NCBI GenBank assembly: GCA_963805475.1
Contig: CAWDUO010000010.1
Span: 186,001-250,000, forward strand
DNA from: VRUE01 sp963805475
Lineage (GTDB): Bacteria; Actinomycetota; Thermoleophilia; Solirubrobacterales; 70-9
Reading direction: 5' to 3'
Length of the DNA: 64,000 nucleotides
Made by a program: the position numbers and the translations under genes. Positions 48,047 through 56,846 of this stretch are shown here, piece by piece. The notes under the pieces are model-generated. The model saw nothing but the letters and a program-made list of their open reading frames with translations, had not been told where the DNA came from and searched no databases. Each line of letters begins with the position of its first letter. Within the stretch, counting starts at the first letter, position 1.

Positions 48047-48150
48047 CGGGCGCTCAATCTCTCACTTCTCCCTGACGGAACCGCTCGCCGCGAAGCTCGC
48101 AGGAAGTGCAAATTTTCGCTCGCCGTTCGTAAAAGTTCGCGCGCAGCCGC

Positions 48151-48179
48151 TTGACCGGCCGCGGGGCCGCGTCTATCTG
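48151..48179 (+). promoter_or_regulatory. Sigma-70-type promoter of the SGNH hydrolase gene
   Basis: TTGACC (48151-48156), a 17-base spacer and TATCTG (48174-48179), about 46 bases ahead of the ATG at 48226. One of the best consensus promoters in the window. Confidence 0.65.
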
Positions 48180-48225
48180 TGGCCGAAAGCCGGCGGCGGG
48201 GCGCCGGCGCGAGCGCGGAGGGAAC

Positions 48226-49233
48226 ATGCTCACCAAGGTAGCGACGCTGGCGATCGCGGCGATCGTCGCGATGGGCGACAGCTTCATCTCGGGCGAGGGC
48301 GGCGGCGATTACGGCGACTCCGGCACCTGCCATCGCTCGGCCACTGCGCCGATCCGCAGCGCCGCGGCGCGGCTGCCGGGGACGCTGCCGATCGACCTCG
48401 CCTGCTCGGGCGCCCGCACGACGAACCTGCTGACCTCGGTGCGCGGCGGCGAGATGCTGTGGGGCGAGCCGCCGCAGGGCGACCTGCTGGCCGGGGCGGC
48501 GCGCCAGCACGAGGTGCGGCTGATCGTCGTCACGGTCGGCGCCAACGACACCGGCTTCGGCGGCATCGTCGCGAAGTGCGCGCTCGACTGGGCGCGCAGC
48601 GACGAGGACGACCCGCGCTACTGCCGCGCCGGCGCCCAGGCGGAGATCGCCGCCGCGCTGCCGGCGATGCGGCGCGGGCTCGCCCGCGACCTGCGCGGGA
48701 TCCGCGCGACGATGGCCGCGGCGGGATACCGCCGGCGCGACTACCGATTGGTGGTCATGGGCTACTCGTCCCCCTTCCCGCGCGGGGATCGGTTCCGCTA
48801 CCCGGAGGGCGGCTGGAGCCGCCTGCGCGAGGGCGGCTGCCCCTTGTGGAACCGCGACGCCGACTGGGCGGCGGACTCTGCGACGCCGGAGATCTCCGCG
48901 GCGATGCGGCGGGTGGCGGGCGAAGCGGGCGCCGAGTTCCTCGACCTGCGCCACGCGCTCGACGGCCACCGGCTCTGCGAGCGCGGCGCCGTCCCCGGCG
49001 GCGCCGACCCGGCGAGCGCCGAGTGGGTCCGGCCGCTCGGCTTCGGCCTGACCGGTCGCACGCGCGAATCGCTGCACCCAAACGCCTTCGGCCAGCGCGC
49101 GATCGGCGCCTGCATAGCCCGCCAGTACGCCAGCCCGCCGGGCGACTACGCCTGCGACGACGTTCCCGGGAGGGATACGCGGGAAACATGCGCCTGGACA
49201 TGCTCCCGTAGCTCTCATGGTCTATTCTCATGA
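48226..49233 (+). CDS. SGNH/GDSL-type esterase
   Basis: 335 residues, ATG with GGAGGG upstream. Block I GDSFISGEGGGDYGDSGTCHRS (nucleophile Ser 19), block III VGANDTGFGG, and the C-terminal catalytic His in LHPNAFGQRAIG. Paired cysteines are as in secreted lipase/acylhydrolases of actinobacteria (Rv0518-like). The hydrophobic segment at 4-16 abuts the GDS motif, so the export signal is very short. The final ~20 residues (ETCAWTCSRSS) look like read-through, and the stop overlaps the antitoxin gene start by 4 bases. Confidence 0.82.
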   Translation: MLTKVATLAIAAIVAMGDSFISGEGGGDYGDSGTCHRSATAPIRSAAARLPGTLPIDLACSGARTTNLLTSVRGGEMLWGEPPQGDLLAGAARQHEVRLIVVTVGANDTGFGGIVAKCALDWARSDEDDPRYCRAGAQAEIAAALPAMRRGLARDLRGIRATMAAAGYRRRDYRLVVMGYSSPFPRGDRFRYPEGGWSRLREGGCPLWNRDADWAADSATPEISAAMRRVAGEAGAEFLDLRHALDGHRLCERGAVPGGADPASAEWVRPLGFGLTGRTRESLHPNAFGQRAIGACIARQYASPPGDYACDDVPGRDTRETCAWTCSRSSHGLFS

Positions 49234-49496
49234 TCATGAAGCGACTAAAGATATCGGCCGGGGGGCAGGTATCCGTGCCGGCGGACGTTCGCAACCGCTG
49301 GAAGACGAAGGTCGTCGTAGCCGACGACCGCGGCGATCACCTGATCCTGCGCCCGGCCCCGGAGGACCCGATCGAGGCCGCGCTGGGCGCGTTCGCCGAT
49401 TTGCCAGGTCCAACGGCGGACGAGGCACGCCGCCTCGACCGCGAAGAGGAAGCGGAAATCGAAGATCGGAAGTACCGCGCGGAAGGCGGCCGCTGA
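49230..49496 (+). CDS. AbrB/MazE/VapB-type antitoxin
   Basis: 88 residues. N-terminal swapped-hairpin DNA-binding domain (KRLKISAGGQVSVPADVRNRWK...HLILRP) followed by an acidic helical tail (DEARRLDREEEAEIEDRKYRAE) that would wrap the toxin. It directly precedes a PIN-domain gene whose first codon overlaps its stop. The same-strand ATG is preceded by an AT-richer segment. Confidence 0.82.
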   Translation: MIMKRLKISAGGQVSVPADVRNRWKTKVVVADDRGDHLILRPAPEDPIEAALGAFADLPGPTADEARRLDREEEAEIEDRKYRAEGGR

Positions 49497-49931
49497 CCCT
49501 GCTCGACGCAAACGCGTTTGTCGCGCTGCTACGTCGGGAGCCGGGTGGGGTCGAGGTGGCTGAGCTCATCAGGGGGCGCCGCTGCGTCACGCCGGCTCCA
49601 TGCGTGGCGGAGGTTGTGGACAAGCTCATTCGTCGCCACGGAATCGACCCGTCTCGGCTCGGGGCAACGCTCAATCCCCTCCTCGCAGAGTCCATCACGG
49701 TCCTCGGAGTCGACGCATCGTTGGCGTGGCGAGCCGGCGAACTCCGTGCTCGCCACTACGACCGTAAGACGTGCGGCTCTATCCCTTGCAGATTGCGTGC
49801 TTCTCGCGACCGCCTGCAGCGACGATGAGATCGCGACCTCCGACGGCGCCGTGGCCAATACCGCCCACAAGCTCGGCATCGCCGTGATCCCCCTGCCCAA
49901 CAGCAGCGGCCGGCGGCCGGAGGTTGGTTGA
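49493..49931 (+). pseudogene. PIN-domain VapC-type toxin, probably inactive
   Basis: The reading starts TLLDANAFVALLRREPGG, with the first PIN aspartate, then VAEVVDK (acidic site 2). Near 49769 it changes frame: the continuation ALSLADCVLLATACSDDEIATSDGAVANTAHKLG (acidic sites 3 and 4) is read in another frame to TGA 49929-49931. Removing one T in ACGTGCGG would join the frames. The codon overlapping the antitoxin stop is CTG (CTGA), where ATGA or GTGA would be expected, so both start and frame look damaged. VapC toxins are RNases. Confidence 0.75.
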
Positions 49932-49936
49932 GCCGC

Positions 49937-50293
49937 TCAGCGCGGCTCGGGCGGCGCCGCCATCAGCTCGACCAGGTGACCGGCGGGAGCGGTCGCCTTG
50001 GCGCGGGAGGCGCCCCAGTGCTCGCGGCCCGCTGTGACCTCGAAGCCGGCGTCGCGCAGCCGCTCGACGGTCGCGTCGAAATCGTCGACTACGACCGCGA
50101 CGTGGCCCCGCGGCGGCACGACCGGCGAGTCGTTGCGTTCGAGATGGATCTGCGTCCCCCCGCGTTCCATCCAGACGAACGTCTCCGCCAGCGCCGCCGG
50201 CGCCTCGACCCGCTCGAACCCCACCAACTCCCAAAACGCAACCGACCGCCCAACCTCCCCCGGCGGAACCTCCAAGGTGACATGCTGAAGCAT
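49937..50293 (-). CDS. VOC-family (glyoxalase/bleomycin-resistance-like) protein
   Basis: 118 residues from ATG 50293 (ATG 50317 is an alternative adding eight residues). Beta-alpha-beta-beta-beta modules typical of the vicinal oxygen chelate fold: LQHVTLEVPPGEVGRSVAFWELVGFERVE, a metal-type residue in GTQIHLER, and GHVAVVVDDFDATVERLRDAGFEV. The metal ligands suggest a lyase or dioxygenase-like protein, but the substrate is unknown. The next 115 bases up to nuoN contain no gene. Confidence 0.8.
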   Translation of the reverse strand: MLQHVTLEVPPGEVGRSVAFWELVGFERVEAPAALAETFVWMERGGTQIHLERNDSPVVPPRGHVAVVVDDFDATVERLRDAGFEVTAGREHWGASRAKATAPAGHLVELMAAPPEPR

Positions 50294-50409
50294 CTGAAGA
50301 ACCAAATTAGCGCGCATCACGATCTGATTCTCTGCGCGCGGCGCCGATATGGCGCATAGACGCCACCCCCGGACGCGCTGAGATAGCGGAGGAGGTGGCG
50401 TATTTATGT

Positions 50410-51915
50410 CTAGAAGAGGGACGACCCGGCGTGCTGGGCGAACTCTACGAGTGGCTGCGGGATGATCCCGAAGAAGATCACGCCCCCCGCGGCGAGCAGC
50501 GCCGGGGCGACCAGGTGCCAGCGGCGGCCGGCGTCGGGGTCGATCGGGTCGGCCTCGGGCGAGGCGCCGGCGATCGCCGGGTTCGCGCTGGGCGATGTCT
50601 TGGCGCCGCCGGGCCGCATCCACATCGCCGCGACGACGCGCAGGTAGTAGGCGAGGGAGATCATCGAGCCGACCGCGATGAAGACCGCGAGCCAGGTGTA
50701 GTCGCCTTCGACCAGCGCCTCGATCAGGTAGAGCTTGCCGATGAAGCCGACGGTCGCCGGCAGCCCCGCCAGCGCCAGCATCGAGATCGTCAGCGGCCAG
50801 GCGAGCAGCGGCCGCGCCTGGCCCAGCCCTCGCACCGCGCGGATGTCGTCGCCGAAGGAGGTCTCGCGCTCGCGCGCGACGATCACGCTGAAGGCGGCGA
50901 GGTTCATCAGCAGGTAGCCGGCGAGGTAGAAGACGATCGCGTTGACGCCGGCCTCGCTGGCGACGACGAGGCCGCCGAGCACGTAGCCGGCCTGGGCGAC
51001 GCCGGAGTAGCCGAGCAGCCGCTTCAGCGAGTCCTGGCCGAGCGCGCCGACGTTGCCGACGACGATCGAGATCGCCGCGAGCACCGCCAGCGCCGGCTGC
51101 CAGTCGCCCGCCTCGCCGGCCAGGGCGACGTCGAAGAAGCGCACGAAGACGGCGAAGGCGGCTGCCTTGGTCGCCACCGCCATGAAGGCGGCGATCGGGG
51201 TCGGCGCCCCCTCGTAGACGTCCGGCGTCCACTGGTGGAAGGGCGCGATCGAGGTCTTGAAGGCGAGCCCGACCGCGACCATGCCGATGCCGACGAGGAT
51301 CAGCGGGTCGCCGGCGAGGCCGCCGTGGCCGATCCCCGCGGCGATGCCGAGGAAGTCGGTCGAGCCGGAGCCGCCGTAGAGGAAGGCCATCCCGTAGAGC
51401 AGCGTCGCCGAGCCGAGCGAGCCGACGATCAGGTACTTGAGCCCGGACTCGAGCGAGCGCTCGCGCAGCAGGTCGGCCGCGCAGAGGATGTAGAGGGGGA
51501 TCGAGAGGGTCTCGATCGCGACGAAGAAGGTGACCAGGTTCTGCGCCTGCGCCAGCAGCGTCATCCCCAGCACCGAGCCGAGCAGCAGCGCGTGGTACTC
51601 GCCGCCGCCCGCCCGCTCGGCGGCCGGCTCGCGGATCGAGAGCAGCACGGCGAAGGCCGCGGCGGCGACCGCGATCAGCGAGATCGAGATCGCCAGGTCG
51701 TCGAGCCGCAGCGCCCCGGCGACCAGTTCGGCCGGGTCGTTCCAGCGCCAGATCAGTCGCGCCGCCGTCACCGCCAGGATCGCCAGGGTCAGCGCAGGGC
51801 GCCGACACGTCGCAGCGGCCCGATCACCGCGGTGAGCAGGACGACACACACGCCGGCCGTCAGCGCGATGATCGGGTAGAGGCCCGCGTAGTCAGATGCG
51901 GGGCGTCGAAGGCAT
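50410..51915 (-). CDS. nuoN: NADH-quinone oxidoreductase subunit N (two frame interruptions near the start)
   Basis: About 500 residues. Antiporter-like membrane subunit of complex I, with ~14 helices, the SLKYLIVGSLGSATLLYGMAFLYG core, and FKTSIAPFHQWTPDVYEGAP carrying the proton-channel Lys/His. From ATG 51915 the first seven codons (MPSTPRI) run into a TGA. Dropping one T gives DYAGLYPIIALTAGV and a first helix that again breaks near 51795; one added base joins it to LTLAILAVTAARLIW and the remaining protein. The two indels compensate. nuoN is the last gene of the cluster. Confidence 0.88.
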
Positions 51916-53479
51916 CAACCGGCTCTGCTCCCGTTCGGGCCTGGAAGATCAGATATGACAGGCCCGAACTCCCGCGTCCGCGATGCCGGGCCAGCGTCCC
52001 TTCGACCGGGTGTGGACCGACGTCGACGCTCGCCTGCACCGAGGGGTCGGCGCGGTGCAGGACCAGCTGCGGGTAGAGGGCGAGGGCGACGATGCAGAGG
52101 ACCAGCGGCGCCAGCACGAGGCCGTCGCGCAGGCCGATCTCCCGCGAGGGCACCGTGTCCGGCCTGCGGTTGTGCATCGTTCGCTGGTAGAGGCGCAGCG
52201 CGTAGTAGGCCGACATCGCGACGCCGCTGATCGCGACGAAGGCGAACACGATCTTCGCCTGGAAGAGGCCGTTGAGGATGTAGAACTCGCCGATGAAGTT
52301 GGCCGACCCGGGCATCGCCAGGGTCGCCAGGGTGACGATCAGGAACAGCGCCGCGAGCACCGGCGCGCGCATCGCCATGCCGCCCATCTCGCGCAGGTCC
52401 TCGGTGCCGCTGCGCTCCGCCAGCACCGCGACGATGATGAAGAGCGGCGCGACGACCAGGCCGTGGTTGACCATCTGGAGCACCGCGCCGTCGGCGCCGT
52501 CGGCGCGCAGGGCGAAGATCCCGGCGGTGATGAAGCCGAGCTGGGCGACCGAGGAGTAGCCGCCGACGAGCCGCACGTTGGTCTGCGTGAAGGCCATCAC
52601 CGAGCCGTAGAGGATCGAGGCCAGGGCGATCAGCAGGACGACCGTCTGGAACTGCACCGTCGCCGCCGGGAACAGCGGCAGCACGACGCGCAGGAAGCCG
52701 TAGGCGCCGACCTTGGCGAGCACGCCGGAGAAGACCGCCAGCACCGGCAGCGGCGCCGCCCGGTAGGCGTCGGGCATCCAGCCGTGCAGCAGGAAGGCCG
52801 GCATCTTGACCAGGAAGGCGGCGGCGAAGAACCAGAAGATCCAGCGCTGGCTGCCCTCGGCGATCGGGTGCCTGGCCAGCTCGGCGATCGAGAAGGTCAG
52901 GTGGTGGCCGCCGTCCTGCGAGGCGATGATCGCCGTGGCGATCGCCCCGACCAGCATCAAGAGCGAGCCGACCAGCGTGTAGACGAGCATCTTCAGCGTC
53001 GCCGCGGCGGCGGTCGGGCCGCCCTCGCGGTCCGTTCCCCAGGCGCCGAAGAGGAAGTAGAACGGGACCAGCATCAGGTCGAAGAAGAGGACGAAGAGCA
53101 GCAGGTCCTGGGCGACGAAGGCGCCCAGCGTCGCCGTCTCGGCGAGCATCATCATGAGGAAGAAGAGGTGCGGCCTGTGCTGCTCGCGGAAGGCGGCGAA
53201 GGCCGTGCCGCCGAGCCAGAGCAGCGCGGTCAGCAGGACGAGGAAGACGTTGAGCCCGTCGATTCCGAGGCTGTAGTCGACGCCGAGGCCGGGGATCCAG
53301 CTGACGTCGACGGTGTCCTGGAGGCCGGCGGCGCCGGAGTCGAAGCCGGCGAGCAGGGCGATCGCGATGCCCAGCGTCGCCGCCGCGCCCAGCGTCGCCC
53401 ACCAGCCCGTGTAGCGCTTGGGCAGGAAGAGGCCGAGCAGGCCGAAGGCGAGCGGTGTCCAGAGCAGCGAGTTGATCAC
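51860..53479 (-). CDS. nuoM: NADH-quinone oxidoreductase subunit M
   Basis: 539 residues as read. Antiporter-like proton-pumping subunit with 14 helices: NVFLVLLTALLWLGG, LTLIFFELMLVPFYFL-like segment, the catalytic GWMPDAYRAAP, and SSVAQLGFITAGIFAL. GTG start in a GTGA overlap with nuoL. The extreme C-terminus (after RADPSVQASVDVGP) is doubtful: the starting frame runs 55 bases into nuoN, whereas a shifted frame ends at TGA 51915-51917 in a TGATG overlap like nuoK-nuoL. Confidence 0.9.
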   Translation of the reverse strand: MINSLLWTPLAFGLLGLFLPKRYTGWWATLGAAATLGIAIALLAGFDSGAAGLQDTVDVSWIPGLGVDYSLGIDGLNVFLVLLTALLWLGGTAFAAFREQHRPHLFFLMMMLAETATLGAFVAQDLLLFVLFFDLMLVPFYFLFGAWGTDREGGPTAAAATLKMLVYTLVGSLLMLVGAIATAIIASQDGGHHLTFSIAELARHPIAEGSQRWIFWFFAAAFLVKMPAFLLHGWMPDAYRAAPLPVLAVFSGVLAKVGAYGFLRVVLPLFPAATVQFQTVVLLIALASILYGSVMAFTQTNVRLVGGYSSVAQLGFITAGIFALRADGADGAVLQMVNHGLVVAPLFIIVAVLAERSGTEDLREMGGMAMRAPVLAALFLIVTLATLAMPGSANFIGEFYILNGLFQAKIVFAFVAISGVAMSAYYALRLYQRTMHNRRPDTVPSREIGLRDGLVLAPLVLCIVALALYPQLVLHRADPSVQASVDVGPHPVEGTLARHRGRGSSGLSYLIFQARTGAEPVDAFDAPHLTTRASTRSSR

Positions 53480-55485
53480 GAGGAGCTCAGCAGGAAGTAG
53501 AGGGCGAGCCCGGCGAAGCCGGCGATCAGCAGCAGGGCGTAGCTGCGCACGAAGCCGCTCTGCACGATGCGGACGACGACGCCGGCCTCGCCGACGGCCT
53601 CGCGGGTCCCGGTGACGACGCCGTCGACGACGAAGCGCTCGAAGACCGAGTTCGCGAAGCGGCCGATCGCGAGCGCCGGCCGCACGATCAGCAGGTCGAT
53701 CGCCTCGTCGAAGTACCACTTGTTGAGGCAGAGCAGGTAGACGGGGCGCAGGCGCCGGCGGAACAGCGCCGGCAGCTGCGGCCGCGCCACCCAGAGCAGC
53801 CAGGCGAGGCCGATCCCGGCGACCGAGATGACCGCGCCGATCGCCAGCCCGCGCCACTCGGCCCCGACCGCAGGGTGGATCGCGGCGAGCGGCGAGTCGG
53901 CGAACGCCGGGTCGAGGAAGCCGAAGAGCACGTTGTCGACGCCGGGGATCTGGATCAGGCCGGCGAACAGGGCGCCGAAGGCGAGCACGCCCATCGCCAC
54001 CGCCATCGGCCACGACTGCTCGGCAGTGTGGTGGTGGGCGCCGGGGAAGCCGATGTCGGTGTCCTCCTCCTCGCCCGTAGCAGGGTTCACCGGCGGCCCG
54101 TGGTACAGCTCGCCCGTGTCGATCAGGTGCTGCGCCTCCTTGCAGGGCCTGCCCGGGAGCACGCGGAAGACGAGGCGGAAGGTGTAGATCGCGGTGAGGA
54201 AGGCGCCGACGTAGCCGCCGACCGCCATCCACGTGTACATGCCGCCGCGCGCCTCGGCGTAGGCGAGGATCGAGTCCTTGGAGAAGAAGCCCGAGGTGAG
54301 CGGGAAGGCGGCCAGCGCCAGCCCGCCGATCACCAGGCAGAGCGAGGTGAAGCGCATCGCCCGCCAGAAGCCGCTCATCCGGTCGATGTCCTGGAGGTTG
54401 GCCATCGCCGAGATGATCGAGCCGGCGGTCATGAACAGCAGCGCCTTGAAGAAGGCGTGCGTCATCAGGTGGAAGAGCCCCTGCGCGTAGGCGCCGATCG
54501 CGACGCCCATGATCATGTAGCCGATCTGGCTCATCGTCGAGTAGGCGATCGCCCGCTTCAGGTCGGTCTGCGCGATCGCGATCGTGCCGGCGATCAGCAG
54601 CGTCGCCAGGCCGACGAAGCCGGCGATGTTCGCCGCGGTCGGCGCCAGGTAGAAGAGCACGTGGGTGCGGGCGATCAGGTAGACGCCGGCGGTGACCATC
54701 GTCGCCGCGTGGATCAGCGAGGAGACCGGCGTCGGGCCCTCCATCGCGTCTGGCAGCCAGGTGTGGAAGGGGATCTGCGCCGACTTGGCGAAGGCGCCGA
54801 CGAGCAGCAGCAGGCAGATCGCCGTCACGGTCCACTCGCCGCGGGCGAAGACGTGGGGCGCCGCGGCGAACACCTGGCCGTATTCGAACGTCCCCAGCTC
54901 GCGGAAGATCAGGAAGGCGGCGAGGACGAGGCCGATGTCGCCGACGACGTTGATCACGAACGCCTTCATCCCGGCCTTGGTCGCCGTCGCGCGCCGGTAC
55001 CAGAAGCTGATCAGCGCGTAGGAGGCGAAGCCGACGAAGGCCCAGCCGACGATCAGCAGGACGAAGTTGCCGGCGAGGACCAGCAGCAGCATCGAGAAGA
55101 CGAAGAAGTTGAGGTAGCTGAAGAAGCGGTGGTAGCCCTCGTCGGAGCGCATGTAGCCGAACGAGTAGAGGTGGATCAGCGTCGAGACCCCGGTGACGAC
55201 GAGGATCATGAAAGCGGAGAGTTGGTCGACGTAGACGCCGAGCTTGATCTCGAGCCCGGCGGCGCCGGCGTAGGTCCACAGCGAGGAGGCGTGGTGGCGG
55301 GCGCCGGCGTCCTCGCCCAGCAGGTTGAACAGCACGGCGAGCGCGCAGAGGAAGGCGAGGCCGACGGCGGCGGTGCCGAGGATGCCGGCGGCGCGCGCCG
55401 GGATCGCGCGGAAGCCGAGCGCGACGGAGATCGAGCCGAGCAGCGGCAGCAGCAGGACCAGCCAGGCCCAGGTCGTCGCGCTCAT
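53476..55485 (-). CDS. nuoL: NADH-quinone oxidoreductase subunit L
   Basis: 669 residues. The largest antiporter-like subunit: VDQLSAFMILVVTGVSTLIHLYS, SYALISFWYRRATATKAGMKAFVINVVGD, SAQIPFHTWLPDAMEGPTPVSSLIHAATMVTAG, and FFKALLFMTAGSI. The C-terminal part contains the long lateral helix and a 16th membrane span. The ATG overlaps the nuoK stop by one base (TGATG). It pumps protons at the distal end of the membrane arm. A GEEEDTDIGFPGAHHHTAEQS loop (~500) is hydrophilic and His-rich. Confidence 0.95.
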   Translation of the reverse strand: MSATTWAWLVLLLPLLGSISVALGFRAIPARAAGILGTAAVGLAFLCALAVLFNLLGEDAGARHHASSLWTYAGAAGLEIKLGVYVDQLSAFMILVVTGVSTLIHLYSFGYMRSDEGYHRFFSYLNFFVFSMLLLVLAGNFVLLIVGWAFVGFASYALISFWYRRATATKAGMKAFVINVVGDIGLVLAAFLIFRELGTFEYGQVFAAAPHVFARGEWTVTAICLLLLVGAFAKSAQIPFHTWLPDAMEGPTPVSSLIHAATMVTAGVYLIARTHVLFYLAPTAANIAGFVGLATLLIAGTIAIAQTDLKRAIAYSTMSQIGYMIMGVAIGAYAQGLFHLMTHAFFKALLFMTAGSIISAMANLQDIDRMSGFWRAMRFTSLCLVIGGLALAAFPLTSGFFSKDSILAYAEARGGMYTWMAVGGYVGAFLTAIYTFRLVFRVLPGRPCKEAQHLIDTGELYHGPPVNPATGEEEDTDIGFPGAHHHTAEQSWPMAVAMGVLAFGALFAGLIQIPGVDNVLFGFLDPAFADSPLAAIHPAVGAEWRGLAIGAVISVAGIGLAWLLWVARPQLPALFRRRLRPVYLLCLNKWYFDEAIDLLIVRPALAIGRFANSVFERFVVDGVVTGTREAVGEAGVVVRIVQSGFVRSYALLLIAGFAGLALYFLLSSS

Positions 55486-55784
55486 CAGCCCCTCAGCTCC
55501 CTCAGCTCGTCGACGTCGAGCGGCAGCCTGCGGCGGAAGATCGCGACGATCAGGCCGAGGCCGACGACGACCTCGCAGGCGGCGACGACCATCACCACGA
55601 GGGCGAAGACCTGCCCCTGCTGGTTGCCGACCATGCGGCTGAAGGCGACCAGGGCGAGGTTGCCGGCGTTCAGCATCAGCTCGAGGCAGAGCAGGATCAC
55701 GACCGGGCTGCGGCGCAGCAGGATGCCGATCGCGCCGGTGGCGAAGAGCAGCGCCGAGAGGACGACGTACCACTCGATGCTCAT
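55485..55784 (-). CDS. nuoK: NADH-quinone oxidoreductase subunit K
   Basis: 99 residues, three helices. The conserved membrane glutamate of the proton pathway is in VILLCLELMLNAGNLALV, and the second in ACEVVVGLGLIVAIFRR. The C-terminal LDVDELRELRG is standard. Starts 7 bases after the nuoJ stop and overlaps nuoL by one base. Confidence 0.95.
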   Translation of the reverse strand: MSIEWYVVLSALLFATGAIGILLRRSPVVILLCLELMLNAGNLALVAFSRMVGNQQGQVFALVVMVVAACEVVVGLGLIVAIFRRRLPLDVDELRELRG

Positions 55785-55791
55785 GAGGGCG

Positions 55792-56304
55792 TCACTCGCT
55801 CTCCCTCTGGCGGCTCGCGAGCACGATCGCGCCGACCGCGGCGAGCATCAGCAGCATCGAGGAGGCCTCGAAGGGGACGAGGAACTTTTCCAGCAGCAGG
55901 TAGCCGATCGCCGCCGGGTCGCCGAAGCCGGGGTTGACGTGCGGGCCGTCCTGGCCCAGCGCCAGCAGCGAGGAGGCGAGCACGGCGACGGCGAGCTCGA
56001 CGAAGAGGGCGACGCCGAGCAGCGGCGCGAGCAGGCGCTGGCCGGGGATCGGGTTCCAGGCCGACTCGGTCCCGCCGCCGACGTAGGCGACGACGAAGAC
56101 GTAGAGGACCATCACCGCGCCGGCGTAGACGACCACCTGGGCGGCGGCGACGAAGGCCGCGGTCAGCAGCAGGAAGAGGACGGCGAGCGAGAACAGGTGG
56201 GCGATCAGCGCCAGCACGCTGTAGAAGGGGTTGCGCAGGGCGATCACGCCGATTGCGCCCCCGAGGGCGCCGATCGCGGCCAAGAAGAACAGAACCGCTT
56301 CCAT
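55792..56304 (-). CDS. nuoJ: NADH-quinone oxidoreductase subunit J
   Basis: 170 residues, five helices. Contains the ALRNPFYSVLALIAHLFSLAVLFLLL and VVYAGAVMVLYVFVVAYVG stretches; the latter includes the pi-bulge helix of complex I. Its ATG shares one base with the nuoI stop (TAATG). The loop GGGTESAWNPIPGQRLL is typical of the actinobacterial subunit. Confidence 0.93.
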   Translation of the reverse strand: MEAVLFFLAAIGALGGAIGVIALRNPFYSVLALIAHLFSLAVLFLLLTAAFVAAAQVVVYAGAVMVLYVFVVAYVGGGTESAWNPIPGQRLLAPLLGVALFVELAVAVLASSLLALGQDGPHVNPGFGDPAAIGYLLLEKFLVPFEASSMLLMLAAVGAIVLASRQRESE

Positions 56305-56846
56305 TACTCGCCCTCCGAGCGCAGCGGCGTGCGGTCGAGCGGCTCGGCGAGCAGCATCTCCTTGGTGAAGATCAGGTCCTCGCGCCCGTAGTCGGCCAGC
56401 TCGTAGTCGTGGCCCATCGTGATCGCGTCGAAGGGGCAGGCGATCTCGCAGTAGCCGCAGAAGATGCAGCGCGAGAGGTTGATCTCATAGACCGCGGCGT
56501 AGCGCTCGCCGGCCGAGACCCGCTCGCCGGGGATGTTCTCGGCGGCGACGACGCGGATGCAGTCGGCCGGGCAGGCGGCGGCGCAGAGCGAGCAGCCGAC
56601 GCACTTCTCCAGGCCGGTGTCCTCGAACTTGTGCAGCTTGTGCCGGCCGCGGAAGCGCGGGTAGACGGGCGTCTTCTCCTCCGGGTACTGGATCGTCATC
56701 GGCCCCTCGATCAGCCGCGCCATCGTCGTCTTCAGCCCCCGCAACGTCTCGCCGAAGGCGCGGTAGGCGCCCCCGACCCCGCCCGGCTCGGGCCCCCGCT
56801 GGACCTCCACCACGTCCTGGTCCTTCAAATACGCGAACTCAGTCAT
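56304..56846 (-). CDS. nuoI: NADH-quinone oxidoreductase subunit I
   Basis: 180 residues from ATG 56846, which overlaps the nuoH stop (ATGA). It carries two 4Fe-4S clusters (N6a and N6b) bound by CVGCSLCAAACP and CIFCGYCEIACP, passing electrons toward NuoB and quinone. The N-terminal ~45 residues (EFAYLKDQDVVEVQRGPEPGGVG) are longer than in E. coli, which is common in actinobacteria. Confidence 0.95.
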   Translation of the reverse strand: MTEFAYLKDQDVVEVQRGPEPGGVGGAYRAFGETLRGLKTTMARLIEGPMTIQYPEEKTPVYPRFRGRHKLHKFEDTGLEKCVGCSLCAAACPADCIRVVAAENIPGERVSAGERYAAVYEINLSRCIFCGYCEIACPFDAITMGHDYELADYGREDLIFTKEMLLAEPLDRTPLRSEGE

